From Pseudoalteromonas sp. MM1 (GTDB taxonomy: Bacteria > Pseudomonadota > Gammaproteobacteria > Enterobacterales > Alteromonadaceae), in assembly GCF_030296835.1 (NCBI RefSeq), contig NZ_AP027922.1, positions 2,418,001 to 2,482,000 on the forward strand: DNA of 64,000 nucleotides, written 5' to 3'. Positions within the stretch are counted from its first letter, which is position 1. Every line of letters starts with the position of its first letter. The notes beneath the pieces were generated by a model that saw nothing but the letters and a program-made list of their open reading frames with translations, was not told the DNA's origin and ran no database searches. Positions 36,699 to 46,279 of the stretch are shown one piece after another. The position numbers and the translations under genes are program-made.

Positions 36699-37781
36699 CT
36701 AAGTAGTTTTTAAAGTCTCTTCTACCGTTTGTGTATTTACAACCTGGTTCACACTGCCCTGAATAACCACTGTCGCTGATATTTTATCTTGAATGGCTTG
36801 CCTGTTTGGGTCCCAATATACTTGTAAAAAGCCTAATAAGCCCGTGGCAAAACCTGCGCCGTAACCGCCGTACCTTCCAAAACAATCAAGCATACCTAGT
36901 GGCTCACCATTTAGTGAAACCACCCGAATATTACATACTTTTTTACCTGGGGTTTGTCCGCGCCATAATAACGAAAACAACGTAAAGTATACGGCCGCCC
37001 AACCAAAACCAAGGCCTAGGTCTTGAATAATGCCTTTACCCCACTGCAAAATGCTGGTGACAGGTTTGGTTTGCTCGCTTTTAGTGTCTGCTTTTTCATT
37101 GATATTGCTTTTATGAGTTATTTCGTCCGAAATACTCTTTAGCTCTGTCTCATTATTTTTAAAATCATCTGCCACAACAGGCTCATCATCAGCTATGGCT
37201 ATTAAGTGCAATAATGTGCGTGTAACTTCAATACCGCCTACGTTTTCCATTTCAACAAGCGCGGGCAATTGGCTAACTAAATTAGCACGAGCAACGCTTT
37301 GGCAAGCATCGTCGCAGTTTTTATCGTCGTTTGTTTGTGCTAAATAGGTGCGTATTATTGCTTTATCATGCTCGCTTAATTCATCGTTTTGCTGTGTTTT
37401 TTCTATTTGAGATGTTTGAAAAGCAGTATCGCATTCAAAAAAATCAATCGCTAATGAGAGTACAGTGAGTGAACTTACAAATAAAAAACTCGCGGCAAAA
37501 AGTTTTAAGGTTCTACGCCAAAACGATGACATTTTTGGAAGATATTGCTGCGCAGTGCCTTTATAAAAAGCCATGGCAGCCACAAAGGCAATTAAAGTGG
37601 CGCTTAGCTTAGCGGCCATAAATATTAAAGTGACATCAATGATCATTGCCATTGCACGTTTAATTGGGCTCGCTAATGGAATACCTAATAACGCTTGGTC
37701 AATTTTAAAGGCATACGGGGTGATCACGTCTTTGGTTTCAGAGTCTGATAACGCGAGTTGCTCTATCTCTTTGGTTTTCAT
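36699..37781 (-). CDS. RDD-family membrane protein with internal soluble insert
   Basis: 360 residues. An N-terminal cytoplasmic part (1-35) precedes RDD-type hydrophobic segments: SPIKRAMAMIIDVTLIFMAA (about 40-59), a second helix near 60-75, a third around 92-112, then later AAVYFTLFSLLWRGQTPGKKV and FATGLLGFLQVYW. The R and D residues that name the family are visible (KRAMAMIID, GQTPGKK, RQAIQDKIS). About 130 residues between helices (115-250) contain two CxxxC-like pairs (NDDKNCDDACQ) and an acidic stretch, which is not typical of short RDD proteins. Function is unknown; some relatives are ion or sodium/proton transporters. Confidence 0.85.
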   Translation of the reverse strand: MKTKEIEQLALSDSETKDVITPYAFKIDQALLGIPLASPIKRAMAMIIDVTLIFMAAKLSATLIAFVAAMAFYKGTAQQYLPKMSSFWRRTLKLFAASFLFVSSLTVLSLAIDFFECDTAFQTSQIEKTQQNDELSEHDKAIIRTYLAQTNDDKNCDDACQSVARANLVSQLPALVEMENVGGIEVTRTLLHLIAIADDEPVVADDFKNNETELKSISDEITHKSNINEKADTKSEQTKPVTSILQWGKGIIQDLGLGFGWAAVYFTLFSLLWRGQTPGKKVCNIRVVSLNGEPLGMLDCFGRYGGYGAGFATGLLGFLQVYWDPNRQAIQDKISATVVIQGSVNQVVNTQTVEETLKTT

Positions 37782-37839
37782 TTTTATTTTTATGTTTTTA
37801 AAATGGGTAAGCTATTTAACTTACGCGCTTTTTATTTTT

Positions 37840-37883
37840 ATATCAATCCGCTTAATTAAGTGATCTATTTTGCAGATTGGTAT
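37840..37883 (+). repeat. dispersed palindromic repeat, copy C (44-bp end-only form)
   Basis: ATATCAATCCGCTTAATTAAG is followed directly by TGATCTATTTTGCAGATTGGTAT. The outer terminal repeats are joined with the middle (about 118 bp) missing, an internal deletion form of the 162-bp element. Confidence 0.75.
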
Positions 37884-37914
37884 TAGCTCAAGTTAAAAGT
37901 ATTGATTTACCGGC

Positions 37915-37944
37915 ATAAAAAAGGGCTGCATACATACAGCCCTT
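37915..37944 (-). terminator. intrinsic terminator of the Old Yellow Enzyme gene
   Basis: Stem AAGGGCTG / CAGCCCTT with an 8-nt loop CATACATA. On the minus strand a T run follows. It lies 23 bp beyond the stop at 37967. Confidence 0.88.
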
Positions 37945-37966
37945 AAAATACTTTATTTATAAATAA

Positions 37967-39052
37967 TTAAGCGGTTGGGTAATCGGTATAGCCTTGCTCT
38001 GCGCCACCAAATAAAGTGTCGGGGTTGTGGCTATTTAGCGGTTTACCTTGCTCAAGCCTTGCTGGTAAATCTGGGTTTGACAAAAACGGGCGGCCAAAGC
38101 CAATCATGTCGGCCCAGCCTTGCGCAAGGGCTTCATCGGCGCGCTCTTTGGTGTATTTACCTGCATAAATTAAAACGCCGTTGTACGCTTTACGAATAGC
38201 CTGTTTAAACTCCACACTCATTAAAGGGGCGTCATCCCAGTCGGCTTCAGCAATATGCATATAACCTACGCCAGCATCATTTAGTGTGTGTGCCACGGCC
38301 AAATATGTTTGCTCTGGGTTATCGTCAACCGTGCCGTTAAGCGTAGTAAGTGGCGCAAGCCTTACACCTACTTTTTTACTACCAATTTCATCACATACTG
38401 CTTTGACTACTTCAACTAAAAAGCGCAAACGGTTTTGTACACTGCCACCATATTCATCAGTACGCGCATTTGATTGCGAGTCTAAAAATTGGTTAATTAA
38501 ATAGCCATTAGCGGCATGTAGCTCTATGCCGTCAAAGCCTGCGTCTACTGCATTTTTAGCTGCTTGGCGAAATTCTGCTAGTACATTTTCAATATCTTGC
38601 TTGCTCATCTCACGCGGCAACTGAGTATCAACAAAGCCAGGCTCGCCGTTAGTATCTACAAATACTTTTACGTCTTTTGCCGCAATGGCCGATGCTGATA
38701 TTGGCTGGACGCCCCCTGTGTTATCGCTGTGTGTTACTCGCCCTACGTGCCAAAGCTGAGCAAACATAACGCCACCAGCGTTATGTACTTTATCAGTTAC
38801 TTTACTCCAGCCAGCTACTTGCTCGTTTGAGTAAATACCCGGTGTCCAGGCATAGCCTTTACCAAGCTCACTAATTTGTGTGCCTTCGCTAACTATTAAC
38901 CCAGCACTTGCGCGTTGTGCGTAGTAAGTGGCCATTAAATCGTTTGCTATATCGCCAGGCTGCGTTGAGCGCGAGCGTGTCATTGGTGGCATAACAATGC
39001 GGTTTTTTAATGTTTTACCTGCAAGTTCTATTGGGGAAAAAAGTAATGTCAT
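37967..39052 (-). CDS. Old Yellow Enzyme family ene-reductase (NemA-like)
   Basis: 361 residues, an FMN-dependent TIM-barrel protein of the OYE family that reduces activated C=C bonds and nitro or maleimide compounds with NAD(P)H. Conserved pieces include LKNRIVMPPMTRSRS near 15-29, QLWHVGRVTH near 98-107, the substrate-binding HAANGYLINQFLDSQSNAR near 180 (the His-Asn pair that holds the activating oxygen), RLAPLTTLNG, and the FMN phosphate site YAGKYT and GFGRPFLSNPDLP. It is very like E. coli NemA. No TetR-type NemR gene is adjacent; instead the divergent neighbour is the COG0523 GTPase gene. Confidence 0.93.
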   Translation of the reverse strand: MTLLFSPIELAGKTLKNRIVMPPMTRSRSTQPGDIANDLMATYYAQRASAGLIVSEGTQISELGKGYAWTPGIYSNEQVAGWSKVTDKVHNAGGVMFAQLWHVGRVTHSDNTGGVQPISASAIAAKDVKVFVDTNGEPGFVDTQLPREMSKQDIENVLAEFRQAAKNAVDAGFDGIELHAANGYLINQFLDSQSNARTDEYGGSVQNRLRFLVEVVKAVCDEIGSKKVGVRLAPLTTLNGTVDDNPEQTYLAVAHTLNDAGVGYMHIAEADWDDAPLMSVEFKQAIRKAYNGVLIYAGKYTKERADEALAQGWADMIGFGRPFLSNPDLPARLEQGKPLNSHNPDTLFGGAEQGYTDYPTA

Positions 39053-39216
39053 AATGCCTCCTAAGTTTGATGGCGCTCATAGTAACGCGTTTAAATAAAT
39101 TCAAAAACAACAAAAAATGCAAAATAGTTTTGTCGAATTTGCAATAAAAACGAATGGTTACCAATCCTTCAAAACACCATTCATTAAAAAAGCATACTAT
39201 GGCTAGAATATTTAAT

Positions 39217-39231
39217 TGATACAATATAACA
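39217..39231 (+). promoter_or_regulatory. candidate Zur-type box upstream of the COG0523 gene
   Basis: TGATACAATATAACA resembles the core TGTTATAATATAACA of gammaproteobacterial Zur sites (13 of 15 positions) and lies 33 bp before the COG0523 start. The candidate -10 TACAAT is inside it, so binding would block transcription. The match was judged by eye. Confidence 0.45.
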
Positions 39232-39264
39232 TACCATTAAATGCATATTAGTAAGTAAAATTAA

Positions 39265-40464
39265 ATGATAAATAAACTGCCCGTCACAGTGTTATCAGGC
39301 TTTTTAGGAGCAGGTAAAACAACCGTTCTTAGCCACATTCTTAACAACCGCCAAGGTAAAAAAGTGGCTGTTATAGTTAACGATATGAGCGACATAAACA
39401 TAGATGCCGCCACTATTAAAAACGATATATCGCTCAGTCACAGCGATGAAAAACTCGTAGAGATGAGTAATGGCTGTATTTGCTGCACGTTACGCGAAGA
39501 TTTACTGTTAGAGGTAAGCAAGCTTGCAAAAGAAGGTCGTTTTGATCATCTTGTTATTGAGTCAACCGGTATCTCTGAGCCACTCCCTGTTGCCGAAACA
39601 TTTACCTTTGCTGATGAAAATGGCGTATCGCTAGGGGATATTGCCACCCTTGATACTATGGTAACGGTGGTTGATGCGGTTAATTTTTTAACCGATTACG
39701 AGCAAGCTAACGACTTACAAGATACAGGTGAATCCCTTGGTGAAGAAGATGAACGAAGTGTTACCGACCTACTTATTGACCAGGTTGAATTTGCCGATGT
39801 AATTTTAATTAGTAAAACCGACTTAATCACCAAAGCACAATTAAATAAACTCACAGCCATTTTAAACACACTCAATACTCAGGCAGAAATTATTCCTATA
39901 TCGGCTGGAAAAGTTGATATTAATAAAGTAATTAACACCGGCCTGTTTAACTTTGAACGCGCAAAACAAGCCCCTGGCTGGCTTAAAGAAATGCGCGGTG
40001 AGCACATTCCAGAGACCGAAGAGTACGGTATTAGCAGCTTTAATTACATTGTTCATTGCCCGTTTGACCCTGAAAAGTTTTATAAGTTTTTGCACGGTAC
40101 TGAGCAATTTGGCAAGCTCATTCGCTCTAAAGGCTACTTTTGGCTTGCCACACGCCCGCTATTTTGCGGCCAGTGGAACCAAGCAGGCGGCATTGCCCAC
40201 TATGGGTTTGCAGGCATGTTTTATAAAGCCATACCTAAAAAAGACTGGCCAACCGATCCTGAGCTACTTGCCGATATAAACAGCAAATGGGTAGAACCCT
40301 TTGGCGATATGCGCCAAGAGCTGGTGTTTATTGGTCAATCATTAAATAAGCAAGCCATGATTAAAGCGCTTGATGACTGCCTACTGCCTGAAGATGCCGT
40401 ACTTAAAGGTAAAGATTTTTGGAGAACCTACAACGATCCATTTCCAATTTGGGAGGAATTATAA
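39265..40464 (+). CDS. zigA: COG0523-family metallochaperone GTPase (ZigA-like)
   Basis: 399 residues of a G3E GTPase. The N-terminal G domain has Walker [10 protein letters not shown] (12-20), the metal-binding CxCC motif C71-I-C73-C74 in [11 protein letters not shown], and [10 protein letters not shown]. The C-terminal CobW_C domain (about 270-385) follows. The closest recognisable group is the zinc-starvation ZigA/YeiR class, which delivers zinc to client enzymes. It is followed by a DUF1826 gene overlapping by one base (TAATG), a pairing seen with zinc-regulated COG0523 genes. Together with the possible Zur box this suggests induction at low zinc; metal specificity is inference. Confidence 0.88.
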   Translation: MINKLPVTVLSGFLGAGKTTVLSHILNNRQGKKVAVIVNDMSDINIDAATIKNDISLSHSDEKLVEMSNGCICCTLREDLLLEVSKLAKEGRFDHLVIESTGISEPLPVAETFTFADENGVSLGDIATLDTMVTVVDAVNFLTDYEQANDLQDTGESLGEEDERSVTDLLIDQVEFADVILISKTDLITKAQLNKLTAILNTLNTQAEIIPISAGKVDINKVINTGLFNFERAKQAPGWLKEMRGEHIPETEEYGISSFNYIVHCPFDPEKFYKFLHGTEQFGKLIRSKGYFWLATRPLFCGQWNQAGGIAHYGFAGMFYKAIPKKDWPTDPELLADINSKWVEPFGDMRQELVFIGQSLNKQAMIKALDDCLLPEDAVLKGKDFWRTYNDPFPIWEEL

Positions 40465-41153
40465 TGAACGCCCTAGCTCCTTTATCAGCGCAAGTAAAAC
40501 CCACCGAACCACTACATCGTCGTGCAGCTATAAATAGTGATGCCAATGTGCTACCGCAAATTTATAACGAAAATATCAACATTACGGTTTGGCAAAGAAA
40601 CCTCGAAAGCACATTAACAGAGGCGGTTAATACGCTTATAAATACAAATGTATTAAAGCCACTTGAACTGGCGCTCTCACCCGACGATGCGTTTGATCAA
40701 TTAATTAAAGCGCTAAAGCCAGCAGAACAAAATTACAATGAAGCTAAAGCGCTATGTGAAGATATAGCCTTACTCGTTGAAATGTTTTGTTGCCTGTTCG
40801 ATTTAAAACGTGCTGGGCTAAGGCTTAAAGTGTTAGTTAAACCTATGTGCCCGCGTTTTCATGTAGACAAAATTCCGTGCCGACTAGTGACAACTTATCA
40901 AGGGGTTGCAACGCAGTGGCTAAATCATAGCGATGTAAACCGCTCAAAGCTGGGAGCTGGTAATTTAGGTAAGCCCGATGAAGAGTCAGGTTTATTTTCA
41001 TCAACAAGCCATATTAATCAATTAAATCAGGGCGATGTTGCCCTACTTAAAGGTGAATACTGGGACGAAAACGAAGGCGCAGGATTAGTGCACCGCTCTC
41101 CACCGGTAGCTGCAAACGAGCAACGCTTACTACTCACCCTTGATTTTATTTAA
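40464..41153 (+). CDS. DUF1826 family protein
   Basis: 229 residues from the ATG at 40464, which has a strong GGGAGGAA ribosome site and overlaps the zigA stop. It matches DUF1826: ITVWQRNL near 40, LALLVEMFCCLFDLKRAGLRLKVL-type middle, PMCPRFHVDKIPCRLVTTYQG near 130 with Cys and His in a C-P-R-F-H-x-D pattern, then LKGEYWDENEGAGLVHRSPP near 195. The CxRFHxD and later H residues could bind a metal. The family commonly neighbours COG0523 GTPases, so it may be a client or partner in zinc handling. The reaction is unknown. A terminator follows directly. Confidence 0.88.
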   Translation: MNALAPLSAQVKPTEPLHRRAAINSDANVLPQIYNENINITVWQRNLESTLTEAVNTLINTNVLKPLELALSPDDAFDQLIKALKPAEQNYNEAKALCEDIALLVEMFCCLFDLKRAGLRLKVLVKPMCPRFHVDKIPCRLVTTYQGVATQWLNHSDVNRSKLGAGNLGKPDEESGLFSSTSHINQLNQGDVALLKGEYWDENEGAGLVHRSPPVAANEQRLLLTLDFI

Positions 41154-41161
41154 TAAAAACA

Positions 41162-41190
41162 AAAAACGCTGGCATCTAACCAGCGTTTTT
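41162..41190 (+). terminator. intrinsic terminator after the DUF1826 gene
   Basis: Perfect 11-bp stem AAAAACGCTGG / CCAGCGTTTTT with a 7-nt loop CATCTAA, starting 9 bp after the stop. Confidence 0.92.
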
Positions 41191-41206
41191 TATACCCATT
41201 GCATTA

Positions 41207-41415
41207 ATACCAATCCGCATTAATACTTAATCATTTTCAGGGGCTAAACGTGTCGCTATCTGCGTTAAAAAATTCTCATTTACGACTGCATGGATGCAGA
41301 AGGTAGAGCAATGCAGGAGCAATTGCCGAGAACAACTAAATAGCGAATTTTTTGCCTTGCTATCAACACGTTTATCCATCCTTAAAATAGATCACTTAAT
41401 TATGCGGATTTGTAT
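41207..41415 (-). repeat. dispersed palindromic repeat, copy D (reverse, with 47-bp insertion)
   Basis: A 209-bp copy in the opposite orientation to A and B, from ATACCAATCCGCAT to ATGCGGATTTGTAT. It matches copy F except for extra sequence at 41283-41329, placed where the apical loop of the palindrome would be. That insert contains its own small palindrome CTGCAT-GG-ATGCAG (41286-41299). Confidence 0.87.
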
Positions 41416-41424
41416 AAATTAGTA

Positions 41425-42144
41425 TTATGGTTGCTGCGCAGTAGCTGCTAGTACTATTTCGCGAATACACACATTTTGTGGTTGTGCGTAAGCGTATTCA
41501 ACAGCTTGTGCAATGTCGTCAGGTGTTAACACCCCTCCCATGTCTTCTTTCCATGCTTGATAACCGTTTACTATGTCTTTAGATGTTGTATGCGACAGTA
41601 ACTCAGTTTCTACTGCACCTGGCGCTATAGTACATACACGCACATTGCTGCTTGCTACTTCTTCACGTACGTTTTCGCTAATAGCATGTACTGCAAATTT
41701 AGAGCCGCAATACGCTGCATGATTTGGAAAAGTTTTACGCCCAGCAACTGAGCTTATATTAATAATGGTGCCCGTTTTACGCGCTTTCATTGGTGAAAGT
41801 ACAGCTTGCATTCCGTTCATTAAGCCAATTACGTTTACATCAAACATGGTTTTCCACTCATCGGCATTTTGCACATCAAGCTCACTTAAAAGCATTACAC
41901 CGGCATTATTAACAATACAATCTGCTGGGCCATATTCACCTTCTGCTTTTACAATAGCAGCTGTGAATGAGGCTTTATCGGTAACGTCTACTTTTTCGCA
42001 TAGAGTATTGGGTAAATTAAGCGCCTCTAAACGCTCAATACGACGTGCTAATAACAGTAATGGGTGGCCGCTATTACTTAAACGGCGCGCAATTGCTTCG
42101 CCAATACCAGAGCTTGCACCTGTGATCACTACTAACTTTTTCAT
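41425..42144 (-). CDS. short-chain dehydrogenase/reductase
   Basis: 239 residues of a classical SDR. The cofactor loop TGASSGIGEAIARRL (7-21), NNAGVM near 86, the catalytic Ser in NISSVAG, and the Tyr-Lys pair AAYCGSKFA near 149-157 are all intact. It resembles YdfG-type NADP-dependent oxidoreductases, but no substrate can be read. The start is the ATG at 42144: GGAG lies seven bases upstream. The ATG four codons earlier (42156) overlaps that ribosome site and is unlikely. The LysR gene upstream on the same strand may control it. Confidence 0.92.
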   Translation of the reverse strand: MKKLVVITGASSGIGEAIARRLSNSGHPLLLLARRIERLEALNLPNTLCEKVDVTDKASFTAAIVKAEGEYGPADCIVNNAGVMLLSELDVQNADEWKTMFDVNVIGLMNGMQAVLSPMKARKTGTIINISSVAGRKTFPNHAAYCGSKFAVHAISENVREEVASSNVRVCTIAPGAVETELLSHTTSKDIVNGYQAWKEDMGGVLTPDDIAQAVEYAYAQPQNVCIREIVLAATAQQP

Positions 42145-42278
42145 ATTAATCTCCATTATTTAAACGTGCGCAGCACAATTACTGCAATGGAGTTATTTTA
42201 AAAAATTAAGCAGTGTTGATATATATCGCTAAAGTCAAAATACTGTTGCTGTACAACAACAATAATCATAAAAGAGAG

Positions 42279-43181
42279 TTACTGGTGGTATTGTTCAAAG
42301 CGGTTATTAATAAAGTTAATAAATTCGCGTAAGCGTTTAGGGCGGTATTTGTCGTTGTGGTAAATTGCCGAAAACGTCACCGCAGGAATTTGCCATTGTG
42401 GCAGTAGCTCAACAAGTTCACCGTTAGCTATTTGGGCTTCGCAGTACATTTTAGGCACTCTAATAATACCCACGCCTGCTAATGCCCCTTGTAAAAGTGC
42501 ATGGCCATTTTTACAAATTAACTGCCCAGCTATTGTTATATCAACTAGTTGTGAAGGATTGGCAGTACAACTAAAACTCCAACGCTTTACAGACCCAGTA
42601 AGGCAGCGGTGCTCGCTGAGCTCTTTTGGGTGGCGTGGATTACCAAACGCTTTTATATACGCTGGGCTTGCTAGGGTTACAATATTTATGTTCATGAGCT
42701 TTTTAGCAACAAAACCAGCGTCGGCTATTTCACCCATTCTAAAGGCAATATCAAACTCATCATTAATTAAATCAACGCGGTGGCTGCTAAAATCAAGCTC
42801 AATATTAATTTGCGGATACAACGCCATAAACTCACTAATATAGCGTGCAATAAGTTGCTCGCCTATGTAACCCCCTACACAGTTTATACGTATTAGGCCG
42901 CGGGTTTGTTTTGTGTCATCAACTGCTGCAATTAGCGCCTGATCTATATTATTTAACGCGCCTTCGCATTGCTTAAATAACAGCTCGCCTGCAAGCGTGA
43001 GTTTTAATGTACGGGTAGTACGTGTAACGAGCTTTACCGCCATTTTACTTTCAAGTGCGCTAATTTGCCGTGACACATGCGAGCGTGACACCCCCAATGC
43101 CTCAGCAGCTTTAGTAAAATTACCCAGCTGTGCAATAAGTACAAATGAGCGAATATCAGCAAGGTTAATATTATTAAGCAT
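42279..43181 (-). CDS. LysR-family transcriptional regulator
   Basis: 300 residues: an N-terminal winged helix (IRSFVLIAQLGNFTKAAEAL, GVSRSHVSRQISALESKM) and a LysR substrate-binding domain with RGLIRINCVGGYIGEQLI at its start, like the CrgA/DsdC-like group of LysR proteins acting on oxidoreductase genes. The downstream gene on the same strand is an SDR 134 bp away, its likely target. The effector is unknown. Confidence 0.9.
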   Translation of the reverse strand: MLNNINLADIRSFVLIAQLGNFTKAAEALGVSRSHVSRQISALESKMAVKLVTRTTRTLKLTLAGELLFKQCEGALNNIDQALIAAVDDTKQTRGLIRINCVGGYIGEQLIARYISEFMALYPQINIELDFSSHRVDLINDEFDIAFRMGEIADAGFVAKKLMNINIVTLASPAYIKAFGNPRHPKELSEHRCLTGSVKRWSFSCTANPSQLVDITIAGQLICKNGHALLQGALAGVGIIRVPKMYCEAQIANGELVELLPQWQIPAVTFSAIYHNDKYRPKRLREFINFINNRFEQYHQ

Positions 43182-43255
43182 AAGCGCCTCAAATAAGTGT
43201 TAAGCCTTACATAATAAACAAAAATGTTATTTTAAGTAATGGCATAACTCTTTAT

Positions 43256-46015
43256 TTAGCCTGCGTTAAGCACTCTATTAATTACATCATACAAGCCCTG
43301 AGTATTCACCGGCTTAGAGACAAAGTCATCCATACCCACCTTTAAACAGCGCTGCTTATCATCTTCGTAGGCGTTCGCAGTAATAGCCACAATAGGCACA
43401 TGTATTTTAGTGTTTACCTCGTTAGCCCGTATTGTTTGGGTGCATTCGTAGCCATCCATATTGGGCATTTGGCAATCCATTAAAATTAAATCAAACCGGT
43501 TACCTTCTAGCACTTTTAGGGCTTCTATACCGTCGGTTGCCATTACTAAGTTTACCTTGGTTGGCTCTAGCATTTTTGCAATTACTTGGCGGTTAATGGG
43601 GTTATCTTCAACTAATAATAGTGTTTTATCGCTCAAATTTGGCAGCGACTGTTGTTGTTTAACGGGCTTTGGTTTGCTCGACTGTGCTTTAGGCGCACTC
43701 ACGTAAAATTTAAGTACACTACCTTTACCTGGTTCGCTGTTGAGGGTAATTTCACCCTGCATTTTTTTTATTAACCCTTGGCTGATCGCTAAACCTAACC
43801 CTGTGCCGCCATATTTACGTGCCACACCTACATCTGCTTGTGTAAACTCGCTAAATAACAGCGCTTGTTGATCTTTTTCAATACCAATGCCGCTATCAGC
43901 TACGCTTACTAAAAGTTGCTCGTTTTGATAATCAAACGATAAGCGCACAAAGCCGCGCTCAGTAAATTTATACGCATTAGAGAGCAAATTAATAATCACT
44001 TGATTTAAACGTAAGTCGTCAATTTTTACGCAACCTGGCAGCCTGTCGCTTTGCTCAACAATGAATTCGACCTGCTCTGAGCTCACAATCGGCGAGAACA
44101 ACGACTTAATATTGGCAACAAACGGCGCAAGGTTAGTCTCCCGTGGGCTAATTTCCATGGCGTTGGCTTCTATTTTAGAAAAATCTAAAATGTCGTTTAA
44201 AATTTTCAGTAAATTTTGAGCGCTTTTTTGCTGTGTATTTAACAGCTCCCGCTGCTCATCGGTTAATGAATTATCGCGCAGTAACACCTCCCCCATGCCT
44301 AAAATACCGTTCATAGGAGTACGTAGCTCGTGGCTCATATTGGCTAAAAATTGCGATTTTGCCACATTAGCTAAATTTGCCCTATTCACCGCTTTTTTAA
44401 GCTCTTTAGTTTGCTCTGCTACTTTTCCCTCAAGTTGTTGATTAAACTCGCTAAGCTGGGCATTTAACCCTTGGTTTCTGATATTAGATGCTTGTAAGTT
44501 TTCTATTGAACGCTGAAGCGCATCAGCGAGTAATTCAAATTGCTGTTGCAGCTGCAATACTTCATGCCAACTGGAGTCTGTATTAAACTTATGTGTTTTA
44601 GTTTTACTAAAGCTTTGCATTAGCGTGGTTAAGCTAGTGATTGGCTGCACTAATAAATTAGCAAGTTGGTGTATAAAAATAACCACCAAAATCATCAGTA
44701 TCGCACTTAACAAAATGGTAGGAAGCCAAGCTTTTGCCACCGCCATACTTAAATGTTTACGGTTGTAAAAGGTAATAACTTGCCAATTGTTTTGTGGATC
44801 AATGTACCTAGAGCTGTGGTACACCTCGTTTTTGGTCGAACGAAAAAGGTTTTTATCACCTAAATTACTGGTATTAAAGCCTTGCTCGTTAAAGTGGCTG
44901 AGTATTTTAAATTCATCAAGCGAGCTAAATACCACCTTTTGCTGCGCATCAAGCACCACTAAATCGCCCGTGTATTCAAATAAGTTAGGGATAAATCGTT
45001 CTAAGCGATTTAACTTTAATGAGCCCTCTACTACACCATAAAACGTATTGTTACGATAAATAGGCGCTGAGAGCGCCACAATAGCCTCGTTACCTAAGCC
45101 GCGCCCCTGAAACACACCACTGGTGTAACCAAGTGGATAATCCTGGGCTTGGGTAAAATACCCTCTGTCTTTAACGCTTCGCTGGGCAAGGCTAAGCCCC
45201 TCTATTAAGTCGCTGGGCGAACTAAGCTCTACAAAGCCGTCTGGGTTTGCATACAAACTGGTGGTAAAACCAGGAAACAAAGACATTAATCGTTTGAGCT
45301 GCACATCGCTTGCAGTTCCCACACTTATTGCATCGCTACTCATAACAATGGCGTTTCTGTGAAATGCTAAATAATCATTTAATTGCGTGCTAATAGACTC
45401 GGCTTTTTCTTCTAATTGGGCGTTTACTTCATACTCTAAGCGCGCATGGTGGTCGTTAACTAAAATAACACTGGTTAGCAACACCACTAAAATAATAATA
45501 ACACTGACCACATAGCTTAAAATTTTTGCCAGTGGCCGCCCCTGATACGCACGGCTAGCGTAAGGTACAAATACACTAAATAAATCAACCACCGCCAAGC
45601 TTATTAGCGCGTTAATTAAATACTTTGATATAGCTACTATGAGTGTTAACCAGGCCAAACCAATAACAAATTGACCTATAACCCACACAAAGGGTAAACC
45701 TATGCATAACCAAAATACACTGCCTAAAGGAAGAATAGGTTTAGAGCGGCGTAGACAAAAAGCATAAAGCCAAAAAAGCTCGAGTAAATACACAATACTC
45801 GGCCAACAATGACCCCACCTATAAAGTAAAAAACCAGAAACAATGGCAAGGCTTAGGCACGCGTAACGCAGTCCAGTAAATACTAAACTACATAAAACAA
45901 ATACCTGCCCAAACAAAAATTCGGAGCTGTCGAAAAAATACAATGGCGAGAGATTTACTAACCCGCCTAATAACCCTAATAAAACAGCGAGTGTCCACTT
46001 ACTTCTTTGCGGCAT
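43256..46015 (-). CDS. hybrid sensor histidine kinase with double-Cache sensor and receiver
   Basis: 919 residues. The N-terminus has six to seven hydrophobic segments (about 8-150) followed by another membrane helix (about 163-185). A periplasmic dCache-type domain (about 195-415; [28 protein letters not shown]) ends at a helix near 425-450. Then come a HAMP-like linker, a coiled coil (about 490-550), HisKA with phospho-acceptor His562 in [15 protein letters not shown], HATPase_c ([26 protein letters not shown]), and a receiver with Asp847 in [11 protein letters not shown] and Lys in VSKP. No cognate output regulator is nearby. The extra N-terminal membrane block before dCache is unusual and could be a second sensor. 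Confidence 0.92.
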   Translation of the reverse strand: MPQRSKWTLAVLLGLLGGLVNLSPLYFFDSSEFLFGQVFVLCSLVFTGLRYACLSLAIVSGFLLYRWGHCWPSIVYLLELFWLYAFCLRRSKPILPLGSVFWLCIGLPFVWVIGQFVIGLAWLTLIVAISKYLINALISLAVVDLFSVFVPYASRAYQGRPLAKILSYVVSVIIILVVLLTSVILVNDHHARLEYEVNAQLEEKAESISTQLNDYLAFHRNAIVMSSDAISVGTASDVQLKRLMSLFPGFTTSLYANPDGFVELSSPSDLIEGLSLAQRSVKDRGYFTQAQDYPLGYTSGVFQGRGLGNEAIVALSAPIYRNNTFYGVVEGSLKLNRLERFIPNLFEYTGDLVVLDAQQKVVFSSLDEFKILSHFNEQGFNTSNLGDKNLFRSTKNEVYHSSRYIDPQNNWQVITFYNRKHLSMAVAKAWLPTILLSAILMILVVIFIHQLANLLVQPITSLTTLMQSFSKTKTHKFNTDSSWHEVLQLQQQFELLADALQRSIENLQASNIRNQGLNAQLSEFNQQLEGKVAEQTKELKKAVNRANLANVAKSQFLANMSHELRTPMNGILGMGEVLLRDNSLTDEQRELLNTQQKSAQNLLKILNDILDFSKIEANAMEISPRETNLAPFVANIKSLFSPIVSSEQVEFIVEQSDRLPGCVKIDDLRLNQVIINLLSNAYKFTERGFVRLSFDYQNEQLLVSVADSGIGIEKDQQALLFSEFTQADVGVARKYGGTGLGLAISQGLIKKMQGEITLNSEPGKGSVLKFYVSAPKAQSSKPKPVKQQQSLPNLSDKTLLLVEDNPINRQVIAKMLEPTKVNLVMATDGIEALKVLEGNRFDLILMDCQMPNMDGYECTQTIRANEVNTKIHVPIVAITANAYEDDKQRCLKVGMDDFVSKPVNTQGLYDVINRVLNAG

Positions 46016-46279
46016 TAATCAACCTTGGGGCACTTTGTTAACACTTTACGCGCTAAAATTAATGTAATTTTTACATTATTACGTACAAGGCAAGGGTTGT
46101 CTAGCCGCAATAAAATAGGAACAGGTAAACATTAAACCCTGTCAAAAAATCAAAATAACCGTAGGTAACAAAATGATTTAAAAAGAAAGGTGTGCAATTA
46201 GCCACCCGCATAAAAGGTAGGATATATGGCGCGCTAAATATTGAGCAATTTAGGCTTCTGAACGCACTCAAAAAGCGTG

